A program made the translations under genes and the position numbers. A stretch of 64,000 nt of DNA from Lysobacteraceae bacterium. GTDB lineage: Bacteria > Pseudomonadota > Gammaproteobacteria > Xanthomonadales > Ahniellaceae. The stretch spans positions 35,749-99,748 of the forward strand of contig PVBP01000001.1 in assembly GCA_002995625.1 (NCBI GenBank), read 5' to 3'. This document shows, one piece after another, positions 21,804 through 31,316 of this stretch. Numbering within the stretch: position 1 is the stretch's first letter; every line of letters begins with the position of its first letter. The notes below the pieces were generated by a model. It did not search any database. It had not been told where the DNA came from and saw only the letters and a program-made list of their open reading frames with translations.

Positions 21804-22670
21804 ATGTCCAGCACCCATTCGACCTTCGGCCGATTCGCCGCGCAGTACCGGATGCTCGCCCGCCTCGGGCGTCAGGGTCGGAACCCGAACCTCGATGACA
21901 CCCCGGTCGTGCTGATCGAGGGCGATTCGTGGGTCGCGATGCCGCCGGTCCACGATCTCGGCGACCACCTCGAACGCGGCGCCGGCGGCGTGTTCCTGCG
22001 CCTCGGGCACTATGGCGACACCGCGGCCTCGATGTTCGACCGCGCCGGCCTGCGGCGGCTCGAAGGTCACCTCCAGCATTTCGCGTTCGACGTGATCGTG
22101 GCGAGCGCCGGTGGCAACGATCTCGTCGATGCGCTCGAAGGCGGGCGCGGGCGGGCGCCGCTGTTCCCGAGGAATCATCCCGCGATCGATCCGGTTGCCG
22201 GACTCGCGCGCGTGCGCGCGGCCGGCGTGCTCGAGCGCGTGCGCGAGCGCTACGAGGCGCTGCTGCGGGTCACGCGCCGCGCCGGCGTGCCGGTGATCGG
22301 GCATTCGTACGACTATCCGAGGCGGATGGGTGCGCCGGCTCGCCTGACGGTCGAGCAGGTCGGACTGATCGCGGTCCTGAAGCGCTCGTGCGGCGACTGG
22401 ATCCAGCGCCACATCAGGCACGTGATGCCGGACGAGTCCGACCAACTCGCGTTCACGCACGGCCTGATCGATGCGTTCGTCGACGACGTGCTCGCGCCGA
22501 TCACCGAAGCCGGCGTGTTCTCGTGGGTCGACTTCCGCGGCCTGCTGCCCGATGTCGACGACTGGAACGACGAGATCCACCCGACCTCGGCCGGATTCGA
22601 GCGGCTCGCACGACCGCTCAAGGCGGCGATCCGGGGCGCGCTGCCGGCAGCGAAGCGCCGCGGTTGGTAG
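21804..22670 (+). CDS. SGNH (GDSL-like) hydrolase family protein
   Basis: The protein is 288 residues with no signal peptide. SGNH blocks are visible: block I GDSW with nucleophile S42, block III G-G-N-D (103-106) and block V D-E-I-H with D256 and H259. The glycine of block II is probably in LRLGHYGD near 67-72. The family hydrolyses esters of lipids, sugars or small molecules. GDSW instead of GDSL, and the cytosolic location, are the notable points. It is not clearly linked to its neighbours. The substrate is unknown. Confidence 0.78.
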   Translation: MSSTHSTFGRFAAQYRMLARLGRQGRNPNLDDTPVVLIEGDSWVAMPPVHDLGDHLERGAGGVFLRLGHYGDTAASMFDRAGLRRLEGHLQHFAFDVIVASAGGNDLVDALEGGRGRAPLFPRNHPAIDPVAGLARVRAAGVLERVRERYEALLRVTRRAGVPVIGHSYDYPRRMGAPARLTVEQVGLIAVLKRSCGDWIQRHIRHVMPDESDQLAFTHGLIDAFVDDVLAPITEAGVFSWVDFRGLLPDVDDWNDEIHPTSAGFERLARPLKAAIRGALPAAKRRGW

Positions 22671-22753
22671 CGCGATCCGCGCGGCGGGTTGCAGCAGCGC
22701 CGCGCGGCGCTATCGTCGGGGCTTTCGTGCCGACGGGCGTGGGGGCCCTGCCG

Positions 22754-24331
22754 ATGACGACACCGACGATCCGTTCCGTCCCGCTCTACGCGATCCTGAT
22801 CGTCGGCCTGGCCGCCTGCGCGGGTCCGGAGTCGCGACCCGCCGACCCGGCCGGATTCCGGCCCTCGCCGGCGGTCGCGGTCGAGGGCGACGCAACGGCT
22901 GCCGAGCGGAATGCGACCGATGCGGACCGGATCGCGGCCGATGCCTTCGATGCGAGCGATCCGACGCCGCAGACGACGCGGATCGACCCGGCCGATATCG
23001 CGATCGCCGAGCGGCTGCGCGACGCCGCGCTCGCGGACAACGCAGCCTTTGCGCTGCTCGCCTCGCTGACGACCGAGGTCGGACACCGGCTCCCGGGCTC
23101 GCCGAACGACGCGCGCGCCCAGGAATGGGCCGTGGCGGCCTTCGAGCGGCTCGGCTTCGACGAGGTCTACCGCGAACCGGTGACCTTCCCGCGCTGGTAC
23201 CGGAACTCGGAGTCGGTCGAGATCGTCGCGCCATGGCCGCACCGGCTGGTCGCGACCGCGCTCGGCGGCACGGTCGGGACGAACGGCCCGCTCGAAGCCG
23301 AAGTCGTCGAGTTCGCGACCCTCGAGGCGCTCGAGGCGGCCACGCGCGCCAAGGTCGAGGGCCGGATCGTGTTCATCGGCAACCGGATGACCCGCGCGAT
23401 CGACGGCGCCGGCTACGGCCCGGCCGTCCGCGCGCGCACGCGCGGCCCGTCGATCGCCGCCGGCCTCGGCGCGCGCGCGCTGCTGATCCGCTCGATCGGC
23501 ACCAGCAACGACCGCTTCGCGCACACCGGCATGGTCAGCTACGACCCCGCGCAGCCACGGATCCCGGCCGCCTCGATCAGCAATCCGGACGCCGACAACC
23601 TGCAGCGGATGTTCGAGCGCGGCCAGAAGGTGATCGTGCGGATGGATCTCGACGTCGGCTTCGACGGCGAGTACACGTCCAACAACGTGATCGGCGAGAT
23701 CACCGGCAGCGAGCTTCCCGACCAGGTGGTCGCGATCGGCGGCCACCTCGACTCGTGGGACAAGGGCACCGGCGCGCTCGACGACGGCGCCGGCTGCGCG
23801 ATCACGATGGCCGCCGCGCACCAGATCCTCCGCGCCGGCCTGAGGCCGAAGCGAACGATCCGCGTGATCCTGTTCGCGAACGAGGAGCAGGGTCTCTGGG
23901 GCGGGCGGGTCTACGCCGAGAACCGCCGTGAGGCGATCCGGCTCCACCAGATCGCGGGCGAATCGGACTTCGGCGCCGGGCGGATCTGGCGCTTCGACAC
24001 CCGGATCAAGCCCGAGGCCTTCGAGGCGGCACGCCAGATCCACCGCGTGCTCGAGCCGCTCGGGATCCGGCGCGGCCTCAACACCGCCTACGGCGGTCCC
24101 GACTTCACCCGGTTGCGCGAACTCGGCGCGGCGGTGTTCACGCTGGCCCAGGACGGCACCAACTACTTCGACTACCACCACACCGACAACGACACGCTCG
24201 ACAAGGTCGATCCGGCCGATCTCAGCCAGAACGTCGCCGCATGGGCCGCGGCGGTCTGGCTGTTCGCGCAGGCCGACGGCGACTTCGGCAGTGGCCAGGG
24301 CCTCGAGACCGCACCCAGCGTCCCGCGCTGA
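22754..24331 (+). CDS. M28-family zinc metallopeptidase lipoprotein
   Basis: This 525-residue precursor has a lipobox GLAAC giving lipid-modified C22. The M28 core has the expected two-zinc ligands: H331 and D333 in GGHLDSW, bridging D343 in ALDDGAG, the acid/base pair E377-E378 in NEEQGLWGG, and H476 in HHTDNDTLDKV. An inserted PA-like domain lies between about residues 150 and 310. Such enzymes are aminopeptidases or dipeptidases acting in the periplasm or at the outer membrane. It is followed by a TonB-domain lipoprotein gene on the same strand. Confidence 0.92.
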   Translation: MTTPTIRSVPLYAILIVGLAACAGPESRPADPAGFRPSPAVAVEGDATAAERNATDADRIAADAFDASDPTPQTTRIDPADIAIAERLRDAALADNAAFALLASLTTEVGHRLPGSPNDARAQEWAVAAFERLGFDEVYREPVTFPRWYRNSESVEIVAPWPHRLVATALGGTVGTNGPLEAEVVEFATLEALEAATRAKVEGRIVFIGNRMTRAIDGAGYGPAVRARTRGPSIAAGLGARALLIRSIGTSNDRFAHTGMVSYDPAQPRIPAASISNPDADNLQRMFERGQKVIVRMDLDVGFDGEYTSNNVIGEITGSELPDQVVAIGGHLDSWDKGTGALDDGAGCAITMAAAHQILRAGLRPKRTIRVILFANEEQGLWGGRVYAENRREAIRLHQIAGESDFGAGRIWRFDTRIKPEAFEAARQIHRVLEPLGIRRGLNTAYGGPDFTRLRELGAAVFTLAQDGTNYFDYHHTDNDTLDKVDPADLSQNVAAWAAAVWLFAQADGDFGSGQGLETAPSVPR

Positions 24332-24439
24332 TTGGCAATGAGCATCGGGCTCGGGGGTCTTGTCGGATCCGCCCGGACCCGTTCATGCTCCGTGGCGCCA
24401 CGACGTGCGCTACGCAACCTTCGCCGGGAGGTGCCTGCC

Positions 24440-24901
24440 ATGACCACCGCCGGAACCCCGCTGCTCGCGCTCGCGATCACCGCGCTGCTCGCGGGATGCG
24501 CCGATCCGTCGAACCGGATCCGGACGGTTTCCGGCTCGACGATCGATGCGGCCGCGTTCAATCGCACGATCGCGGGATTCGAGGACTACGACCAGCCGCC
24601 GCGGCTGATCCGCGGCCGGGCGCCGGTCTACCCGATCCGCGCGGTGATCTCCCGGCGCGAGGCGCGCGTCAAGCTCGCGTACACGGTCGGCGAGGACGGC
24701 ATGCCGCGTGACATCGAGGTGCTCGAGTCGCCCGACGAGGTGTTCGCGCGGCACGCGATCATCGCGGTCCGCGCGTGGCGCTACGCGCCCGCGATCCGGG
24801 ACGGCCAGCCGGTCGCGGTCGGCGTCCAGCACGAGATCGACTTCGGCCAGAACATGGCGCGGTTCGGATCGGCCGATGCGCGCGACGACCGGCGGGACTA
24901 G
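24440..24901 (+). CDS. Lipoprotein with TonB C-terminal-like domain
   Basis: This 153-residue protein starts at an ATG with a GGGAGG site upstream. A lipobox LLAGC gives a lipidated Cys near residue 17-18. Residues about 55-135 resemble a TonB C-terminal domain: P-x-Y-P-x-x-A, then VKLAYTVGEDGMPRDIEVLES, and the AIIAVRAWRYAPA helix-strand that is very typical. True TonB has an N-terminal transmembrane helix and a Pro-rich spacer. Here the domain is carried by a lipoprotein with no spacer and no ExbB/ExbD genes nearby, so it is unlikely to be a classical energy transducer. Confidence 0.78.
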   Translation: MTTAGTPLLALAITALLAGCADPSNRIRTVSGSTIDAAAFNRTIAGFEDYDQPPRLIRGRAPVYPIRAVISRREARVKLAYTVGEDGMPRDIEVLESPDEVFARHAIIAVRAWRYAPAIRDGQPVAVGVQHEIDFGQNMARFGSADARDDRRD

Positions 24902-24913
24902 GTCGACGGCCGG

Positions 24914-26125
24914 TCAGCGCAGCAGCGGCGTGTCGAGCGTCTTCGGCGGCCGGCCGGCGATCCGCGTCGCGATCCGTCGCAGGTCGGCCTCGGAGACCTC
25001 GCGCAGCACGATCAGCTCGCGCACGACGTCATCGAGGTTCTTCTGGCCGCCGGTCGCGGCGCGGATCTCGCGATCGAGGTCCCAGAACAGGATCGCGGCG
25101 CGGGCCATCGCGGGACCCGCGACGCGGTTGCCCTTGATCGAGCGCACGTCGCGGCCGAAGTTCTCGAGCCAGCGCCGCACCTGGTCGTGGCGCGTCGCCG
25201 AAAGGCCGCCAGCGCGCTGCATCAGCTCGACCGCGTAGTACTCGGCCAGCCCCTCGGCGATCCAGTCGTCGCGATCGGCGCCGCGGATCCGGGTCACGAC
25301 GTGGAACAGTTCGTGGACCAGCGTGCTGGTGCCGTTCTCGCTGACGATCGGCCGCTCGGCGTGCAGGAAGATCGAGTTCGGCGCCGACAGTCCTCCGCGC
25401 CACATCGGATTGCCGGCGCCGACCAGCAGCAGCTTCGGCGGCGCCACGCCGAACGCCGCGTCGAACTCGGGCCAGACGAAGTTCATGAACGTGAGCACGT
25501 CCATCCGCCGGAAGGCCTGGCCGACCGGCGCCGCGACCGCGACCTCGGTCGCGCCGATCCGGTCGCGGCGCACGCCGATCCGCCCGGCGATCATCCAGCC
25601 GGTCGGCCGGTCGAAGCGCCGCTCGGGATTGTCGATCCGAAAACGGCCGTCGCCGGCCTTGGGCCAGCCGGTGTCGACGCTCCAGCCCTTCGGCAGCACG
25701 AAGCGCAGGGTCGCGCGGCTCTGCGCGCCCTCCTCGGCGACCGCGGTCGCCGGCGGGATCGCGTGGTCGCCGCGGAAGATCGCGAAGTCGCGCGTGACCA
25801 GCGCGTCGTAGCCGGCGTCGCGACGCTGCCGCGGAATCCGGAAGTCGAGCCTGAGCGTGCCGCCACGCGGCGGGACGTGCCAGGTCGCGCTGCGCGGCTC
25901 GAGCTCGAGCCGGCCGTCGGCGACGAGGTTGCGATGGCGTTCCGGGTCGAGCGTGAAGCGCAGGCGCTTGAGCAGTTCGCCGGACGAGACGCGGATCGAG
26001 ACCCGCGCGTCGCTGCGGCCGGCCTCGAGTTCGATCGTGTACTCGACGCGATAGGTCCCCGCGGCGCCGGCCGGAAGGCAGGCAAGCACGAAGGCCACGA
26101 ACAGCAGCGCTCTCGACAGCATCAT
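24914..26125 (-). CDS. Secreted gluzincin-like protein with HExxH zinc motif
   Basis: The precursor is 403 residues with a signal peptide ending PAGAA near residue 22. The N-terminal half is beta-rich, like the front domain of M1/M61 aminopeptidases. The second half has H-E-L-F-H at 271-275, followed 16 residues later by E291 in WIAEGLAEYY, the gluzincin arrangement. A helical C-terminus follows. It is probably a periplasmic or exported metallopeptidase, though the M1 substrate-binding GxMEN motif was not seen. The first of two consecutive Met codons was chosen. It converges with the TonB-like lipoprotein gene. Confidence 0.8.
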   Translation of the reverse strand: MMLSRALLFVAFVLACLPAGAAGTYRVEYTIELEAGRSDARVSIRVSSGELLKRLRFTLDPERHRNLVADGRLELEPRSATWHVPPRGGTLRLDFRIPRQRRDAGYDALVTRDFAIFRGDHAIPPATAVAEEGAQSRATLRFVLPKGWSVDTGWPKAGDGRFRIDNPERRFDRPTGWMIAGRIGVRRDRIGATEVAVAAPVGQAFRRMDVLTFMNFVWPEFDAAFGVAPPKLLLVGAGNPMWRGGLSAPNSIFLHAERPIVSENGTSTLVHELFHVVTRIRGADRDDWIAEGLAEYYAVELMQRAGGLSATRHDQVRRWLENFGRDVRSIKGNRVAGPAMARAAILFWDLDREIRAATGGQKNLDDVVRELIVLREVSEADLRRIATRIAGRPPKTLDTPLLR

Positions 26126-26210
26126 CGCGCGATCACGTCGGACGGGATGCGCGACGGTAAACGCCGACCGGGTCACGATGCAATCGATCCGCGCCCGACA
26201 TCCGACCGCC

Positions 26211-26996
26211 TCACCGTCGATGCCGGCGCCAGTGCTCGGCCAGCAGGACGGCCACCGCCGCCGACACGTTGAGACTCTCGACCGCGCCGGTGCCCGCGAT
26301 TGCCACCCTCGCGTCCGCCGCCGCCTGCAGCCGCGCGTCGAGCCCCTCGCTCTCGGCACCGATCAGCCACGCGACGCGCGGCGGCAGTTCGGCGGCGTGC
26401 AGACTCGGGTCCGCGTGGCTGCTGGTCGCGACCAGCCGGAAACCGGCTGCGCGCAGGCGCTGGAAGTCGTCGGCCGGATCGGCTCCGAGCACGAACGGCA
26501 CCGACTCGGCGGCGCCTTCGGCGACGCGGCACGCGGCGCCCGACAGTCGCGCGCTGCCGGCCCCCGCGATCACGGCGGCGGCGCCGAAGTGCGCGGCCGA
26601 ACGCAGGATCGCGCCGAGGTTGTGCGGATTGCCGACGCCATGGAGCCACAGGGCCTGCAGCGGGCCGCTGGCCGGAAGTCCCCGAAGCCAGGCTGCCAGC
26701 GCCGGCGGTGCGCGCTCCCGCAGGTCGAGCACGATGCCCTCGTGGTGCTGCGACGCGGCGAGCCGCGCGAGTTCGTCGTCACCGACGATGCGGTAACCGA
26801 TTCGCTGGCGGGCGCACCACGCGAGCGCCTCGCGGAAATCGGCGACCCGCGCTTCGGCGAGCCACACCTTGCGCACGTCCTCGCGCCGCCGCGCGAAGAT
26901 CGCGCGGCAGGCGGCGACGCCGAATCGCCGCGCTTCCGGTCCCGCGATCCCCCGGCGACCGCGTCCGGGGGACTCAGGCGGCCTCGCCGATCGCAT
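26211..26996 (-). CDS. SpoU/TrmH-family RNA 2'-O-methyltransferase
   Basis: This 261-residue protein has all three SPOUT motifs in the C-terminal half: GNPHNLGAILRSAAHFGA, LIGAESEGL and ESLNVSAAVAVLL. These form the trefoil knot that binds S-adenosylmethionine. An N-terminal substrate-binding-like domain (about 25-95) resembles that of RlmB-like enzymes. The target RNA position cannot be read from the sequence. The assumed start overlaps the 3' end of the upstream RND pump gene by 23 bases; a shorter start is possible because the first 20 residues are Arg/Pro/Gly-rich and unconserved in appearance. Confidence 0.88.
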   Translation of the reverse strand: MRSARPPESPGRGRRGIAGPEARRFGVAACRAIFARRREDVRKVWLAEARVADFREALAWCARQRIGYRIVGDDELARLAASQHHEGIVLDLRERAPPALAAWLRGLPASGPLQALWLHGVGNPHNLGAILRSAAHFGAAAVIAGAGSARLSGAACRVAEGAAESVPFVLGADPADDFQRLRAAGFRLVATSSHADPSLHAAELPPRVAWLIGAESEGLDARLQAAADARVAIAGTGAVESLNVSAAVAVLLAEHWRRHRR

Positions 26997-29900
26997 CCGG
27001 ATGCTGGCGGTCGAGCGCCTCGATCTCGCGCCCGAGCGCGTCCGGCGACCGCGTGTACGGCGCGAGCACGCGATAGAAGGCCGGCACCACGAACAGCGTC
27101 AGCACGGTTGCGACCATCACGCCCGAAACGATCACGAGGCCGATCGAGAAGCGGCTGACCGAACCGGCGCCGCTCGCGAGCACCAGCGGCATCGCGCCCG
27201 CGATCGTCGAGATGCTGGTCATCAGGATCGGCCGCAGGCGCAGCGCCGACGACTCGAGGATCGCCTCCTCGACCGACCGGCCGGCGTCGCGCAGCTGGTT
27301 GGCGAACTCGACGATCAGAATGCCGTTCTTGGTCGCGATGCCGACCAGGATCACGAGCCCGATCGAGCTGTAGAGGTTCATCGTCGCGCCGGCGACCCCG
27401 GTGCCGCCGAACCAGGTCGGCGCAAGCCCGAACGCGGCGAGTCCGAGCAGCGCGCCGAACGCGGCCAGCGGCACCGTCAGGATGATGACGAACGGGTGGA
27501 CGAAGCTCTCGAACTGGGCGGCCAGCACCAGGTAGACGACGAGCAGCGCGAGCACGAAGGCGATCGCGAAGGTCCCGCCCTGCTGCCGGTACTCGCGCGA
27601 CTCGCCGCGGTAGTCGATCGACGCGGTCCGCGGCAGCTCCTCGGCCGCGACCGCCTCGAGCCAGTCGAGCGCCTCGCCGAGCGAATAGCCGGGCGCGAGG
27701 CGCGCGCTGAAGGTCACCGCGCGGACCCGGTTGAACCGGTTGAGCTGCCCGGCGTCGGCGATCTCGCGCAGCTCGACCAGGTTCGACAGCGGCACCAGCT
27801 GGCCGGCACGCGACCGGACGAAGATCGAATCGAGGTCGGATGGCGCCTGCCGGTTCTCGCGCGTCGCCTGGACCAGCACGTCGTACTCCTCGCCGGCGCG
27901 CTCGAAGGTCGTGATCCGGCGCGAACCGAGCATCGTCTCGAGCGTGGTCCCGATCTCGTCGATCGACACGCCGAGATCGGCGGCGCGCTGCCGGTCGACG
28001 ATCACGCGCAACTGCGGCCGGGTCTCGCGGAAGTCGGCGTCGAAGCCGACCAGACCCGGGTTCTCGGCGCCGCGCGCGAGCATCCGGTCGCGCCAGATCG
28101 CGAGCGTCTCGTAGTCCGGACCGCCGACGACGAACTGCACCGGCGTCTGGCCACCGCCGCGCACGAGGCCGGTGCGCATGTTGACGATCGAGCGCACGCC
28201 CGGGATCTCGTCGAGCTCACGCTGGAGCTCGGCCTGGAGCTGCGCGCCGGGCGGCCGTTCGCCCCACGGGGCGAGGAACACCAGCGCCTGCGCGGTGTGC
28301 ATGTCCTCGCTCGCGGCCCCGCCGAACCCGCGCGGCACGCGGAAGATCACCCGGGTCACGTCGCCGCGCTCGACCAGGCGCAGGATCCGCTCCTCGACCT
28401 TGAGCCCCTGCTCGAGCGTGTAGTCGAAGCCGGCGCCTTCGGGCGCGTTGATCACGACGAAGAAGGTGCCCTGGTCCTCGGGCGGCGTGACCTCCTTCGG
28501 CAGCGCACGGTACAGCAGCCCGCCGGCGACGATCGTCGCGATCACGAGACCGCCGAGGAGCGGTCCGCGGTGGAGCCAGCGACGCAGCGTCGCGCGATAG
28601 CGGCCCTCGACCCGCCGGAACAGCGCATCGACGCGGCCCGAGAAGCCGGTGTGGGTCGATCCCGGCGTCAGCAGCTTCGACGCCATCATCGGCGACAGCG
28701 ACAGCGCGACCAGCGAGGACACGATCACGGCGGCCGAGATCGCGAGGCCGAGCTCGCGGAACAGCCGTCCGAGGTTGCCCTCGAGGAACGCGATCGGCAG
28801 GAACACCGCGACCAGCACCGCGGTGGTCGCGATCACCGCGAATCCGACCTGGCGCGCGCCGCGCATCGCCGCGACCAGCCGCGGTTCGCCCTCGTCGACC
28901 CGGCGCTGGCAGTTCTCGAGCACGACGATCGCGTCGTCGACCACGAGTCCGATCGACAGCACCAGCGCGAGCAGCGTGATCAGGTTGATCGAGAAGCCGA
29001 ACAGCCAGAGCGCGATGAAGGTCGCGATCAGGCAGATCGGCACCGTGACGGCCGGAATCAGCGCCGCGCGCCAGCTCCCGAGGAAGCCGTAGATCACGAG
29101 GATCACGAGGCCCATCGCGATCGCGAGCGTGAAGTAGACCTCCTTGATCGACTCGCTGATGAAGACCGACGTGTCGAACGCGACGACCAGTCGCATGTCG
29201 TCGGGCAGCGTCCGGCCGATCCGCTCGACCTCCGCCTTGACCGCCTCGGCGACCTCGAGCGTGTTGGCCTGCGACTGGCGGACGACGCCGAGTCCGACCT
29301 GCTGCACGCCGTTGCCGCGGATGATCGAGCGCCGTTCGGCCGAGTCGAGTTCGACCCGCGCGACCTCGCCGAGCGTCACCACGTGGCCCTGCGGCGAGCG
29401 CGTGACCGGCAGGCTGGCGAACTCCTCGGCGCTCGCGTAGGCGCGCGAGATCCGGACCGTGAAGTCGCGGGTCGCCGACTCGAGGCGTCCGGCCGGCAGC
29501 TCGACGTTCTCCCGTCGCAGCGCGGCGCTGACGTCGGCCACGGTCAGGCCGCGCGCGGCGAGCTCGTTCGGATCGAGCCAGACCCGCATCGCCCAGCGCT
29601 GGCCACCGCCGACGATCACCCGCGCGACGCCGTCGATCGCGGCCAGCCGGTCGACCAGCTGGCGTTGCGCGAACTCGGACAGCTCGAGCGGATTCAGCGA
29701 GTCGCTCGCGAGGTTGAGCCACAGGATCGGCTGGGCATCGGCGTCCTGCTTGGCGACCTGCGGGCGGTCGGCATCGACCGGCAGCTGCGACGTGATGCGG
29801 TTGACCGCGTCGCGGACATCGTTGGTCGCGCTCTCGATGTCGCGCGACAGCGAGAACTCGAGCGTGACGTTCGAGCGCCCGTTCTCGCTCGAGGCCGAGA

Positions 29901-30138
29901 TCGTCTCGAGGCCCTGGATGCCGCTGATCGCCGACTCCACGAGCTGGGTGATGCGCGACTCGATCACCGCCGCCGACGCGCCGCGATACGAGGTCTCGAT
30001 CGAGACGATCGGCGGGTCGATGTCCGGCAGTTCGCGCAGCGGCAGCTTGAAGAAGCTCATCAGTCCGAGCGTCACCAGCAGCAGGCTGATCACGCTGGCG
30101 AAGACAGGACGGCGGACGGAGATGTCGGAGATCAGCAT
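26974..30138 (-). CDS. RND efflux pump inner-membrane subunit (HAE-1/MexB-like family)
   Basis: The 1054-residue length is typical. Twelve spans sit in two repeats, with two large periplasmic loops containing porter and docking domains. The fourth span has the proton-relay pair in GLVVDDAIVVLEN. PPEVTPPEDQGTFFV-like text marks the second half. The N-terminal RPVFASVISLLL and the PDIDPPIVSIET loop match the AcrB/MexB-like subgroup. It follows its adaptor gene by 74 bases and should export hydrophobic compounds or metals/drugs by proton antiport. No outer-membrane factor gene is adjacent. Confidence 0.95.
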   Translation of the reverse strand: MLISDISVRRPVFASVISLLLVTLGLMSFFKLPLRELPDIDPPIVSIETSYRGASAAVIESRITQLVESAISGIQGLETISASSENGRSNVTLEFSLSRDIESATNDVRDAVNRITSQLPVDADRPQVAKQDADAQPILWLNLASDSLNPLELSEFAQRQLVDRLAAIDGVARVIVGGGQRWAMRVWLDPNELAARGLTVADVSAALRRENVELPAGRLESATRDFTVRISRAYASAEEFASLPVTRSPQGHVVTLGEVARVELDSAERRSIIRGNGVQQVGLGVVRQSQANTLEVAEAVKAEVERIGRTLPDDMRLVVAFDTSVFISESIKEVYFTLAIAMGLVILVIYGFLGSWRAALIPAVTVPICLIATFIALWLFGFSINLITLLALVLSIGLVVDDAIVVLENCQRRVDEGEPRLVAAMRGARQVGFAVIATTAVLVAVFLPIAFLEGNLGRLFRELGLAISAAVIVSSLVALSLSPMMASKLLTPGSTHTGFSGRVDALFRRVEGRYRATLRRWLHRGPLLGGLVIATIVAGGLLYRALPKEVTPPEDQGTFFVVINAPEGAGFDYTLEQGLKVEERILRLVERGDVTRVIFRVPRGFGGAASEDMHTAQALVFLAPWGERPPGAQLQAELQRELDEIPGVRSIVNMRTGLVRGGGQTPVQFVVGGPDYETLAIWRDRMLARGAENPGLVGFDADFRETRPQLRVIVDRQRAADLGVSIDEIGTTLETMLGSRRITTFERAGEEYDVLVQATRENRQAPSDLDSIFVRSRAGQLVPLSNLVELREIADAGQLNRFNRVRAVTFSARLAPGYSLGEALDWLEAVAAEELPRTASIDYRGESREYRQQGGTFAIAFVLALLVVYLVLAAQFESFVHPFVIILTVPLAAFGALLGLAAFGLAPTWFGGTGVAGATMNLYSSIGLVILVGIATKNGILIVEFANQLRDAGRSVEEAILESSALRLRPILMTSISTIAGAMPLVLASGAGSVSRFSIGLVIVSGVMVATVLTLFVVPAFYRVLAPYTRSPDALGREIEALDRQHPDAIGEAA

Positions 30139-30212
30139 GGCGACCGTGTCTCGGTGATGCGAAGCCGACGCGGGGGTCCTGCGCGGCGTGCCGTTTCAGT
30201 GGACCGCCGGGC

Positions 30213-31316
30213 TCAGCCGGCGCGCTCCGGAGCGCGGGCCGGGTCCTGGATGCGCAGGGCCACCCCGGCGCGGACCCGGACGAGCCCGTCGGTGACGATG
30301 CGGTCGCCGGCTTCGAGTCCGTCGAGCACCTCGACGCGGCCCGCCCGGCGCGCACCCAGCGTCACGAACACCTGCTGCGCGCGGCCGTCCTCTCCGACCC
30401 GGAACACGAAGTTCCGGTCGCGGATCGCCTGCACCGCGATCTCCGGAATCACCAGCGATTCGCGCTCGTTGGCGGTGACCGCGAGCGTCATCAGCATGCC
30501 CGGCTTGAGCCGACGGTCGGCGTTCGGCACCTCGGCGCGCACCGTCACCGCACGCGTGACCGGGTCGATCCGCGACTCGATCGAGGTCACGCGGCCTTCG
30601 AAGGACACGCCCGGCCAGGCCGCGGTCCGGGCCGCGATCGACTGGCCGACCGCGAGCGCCGACAGGAACCGCTCGGGCACCGTGAAATCGACCTTGATCG
30701 GATCGACGTCATCGAGCGTCGTGATGACCGTGCCGGGCGTCACCAGCGTGCCCGGGCTCACGGCGCGGAACCCGAGGACCCCTGCGAACGGCGCGGTGAT
30801 CACGCGATCGCCGAGCCGCGCCCGGATCGCGTCGACCCGGGCCTTCGCGGTGTCGCGTGCCGCGCGCTGCTGGTCGAGCACGGCCTCCGAGATCGTCCCC
30901 TGGCGCGACAACTCGAGCTGGCGCTCGTAGAGCCGGGATGCCTCCTCGTACGCGACCTGGGCCTCGGCCAGGGCCGCGGTCTCGGCGCGCCCGGAAAGGT
31001 CGACCAGCACCGCGCCCGCCGCGACCTCCTGTCCGTCCTCGAAGTTGACGCGCACGACGGTCTCGGTGACCTTCGCGGTGATCGTGACCGACTCGTTCGC
31101 GCGTGCGGTCCCCAGCGCCTGGATCGAATCCGACCATGGCTGGCGCTCGACCGGCACGACCGCGACCGGGACCGGGCGACCACCGCCCGCGCCGGGACCC
31201 CCGGGTCCCGTGCCCGCTGTCTCGCCGCCGCCGCAGGCGACGAGGCCGGCGAGCCCGATCAGCCCCGGCAGCAGCGCCCGTGACCGCAGCCAGGAACCCC
31301 GCCACGCTGGCCTCAT
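30213..31316 (-). CDS. RND efflux periplasmic adaptor lipoprotein
   Basis: This 367-residue precursor has a lipobox LVAC giving lipid-modified C28, followed by a Gly-rich linker. The core shows a lipoyl half (ITAKVTETVVRVNFEDGQEV), a short alpha-helical hairpin (about 105-150), the second half with ITAPFAGVLGFRAVSPG, beta-barrel and membrane-proximal domains. Its ATG overlaps the stop of the upstream CDGSH gene as ATGA, so translation is coupled. It bridges the RND pump downstream with an unlinked outer-membrane channel. Confidence 0.93.
   Translation of the reverse strand: MRPAWRGSWLRSRALLPGLIGLAGLVACGGGETAGTGPGGPGAGGGRPVPVAVVPVERQPWSDSIQALGTARANESVTITAKVTETVVRVNFEDGQEVAAGAVLVDLSGRAETAALAEAQVAYEEASRLYERQLELSRQGTISEAVLDQQRAARDTAKARVDAIRARLGDRVITAPFAGVLGFRAVSPGTLVTPGTVITTLDDVDPIKVDFTVPERFLSALAVGQSIAARTAAWPGVSFEGRVTSIESRIDPVTRAVTVRAEVPNADRRLKPGMLMTLAVTANERESLVIPEIAVQAIRDRNFVFRVGEDGRAQQVFVTLGARRAGRVEVLDGLEAGDRIVTDGLVRVRAGVALRIQDPARAPERAG

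Noticed and set aside
26869..30930. A very long open frame on the plus strand opposite the RND pump and adaptor
   Set aside because: Its product is Arg/Asp/His-rich without any domain, and it mirrors the strong third-position G/C bias of the real minus-strand genes. It is a shadow frame of GC-rich DNA.
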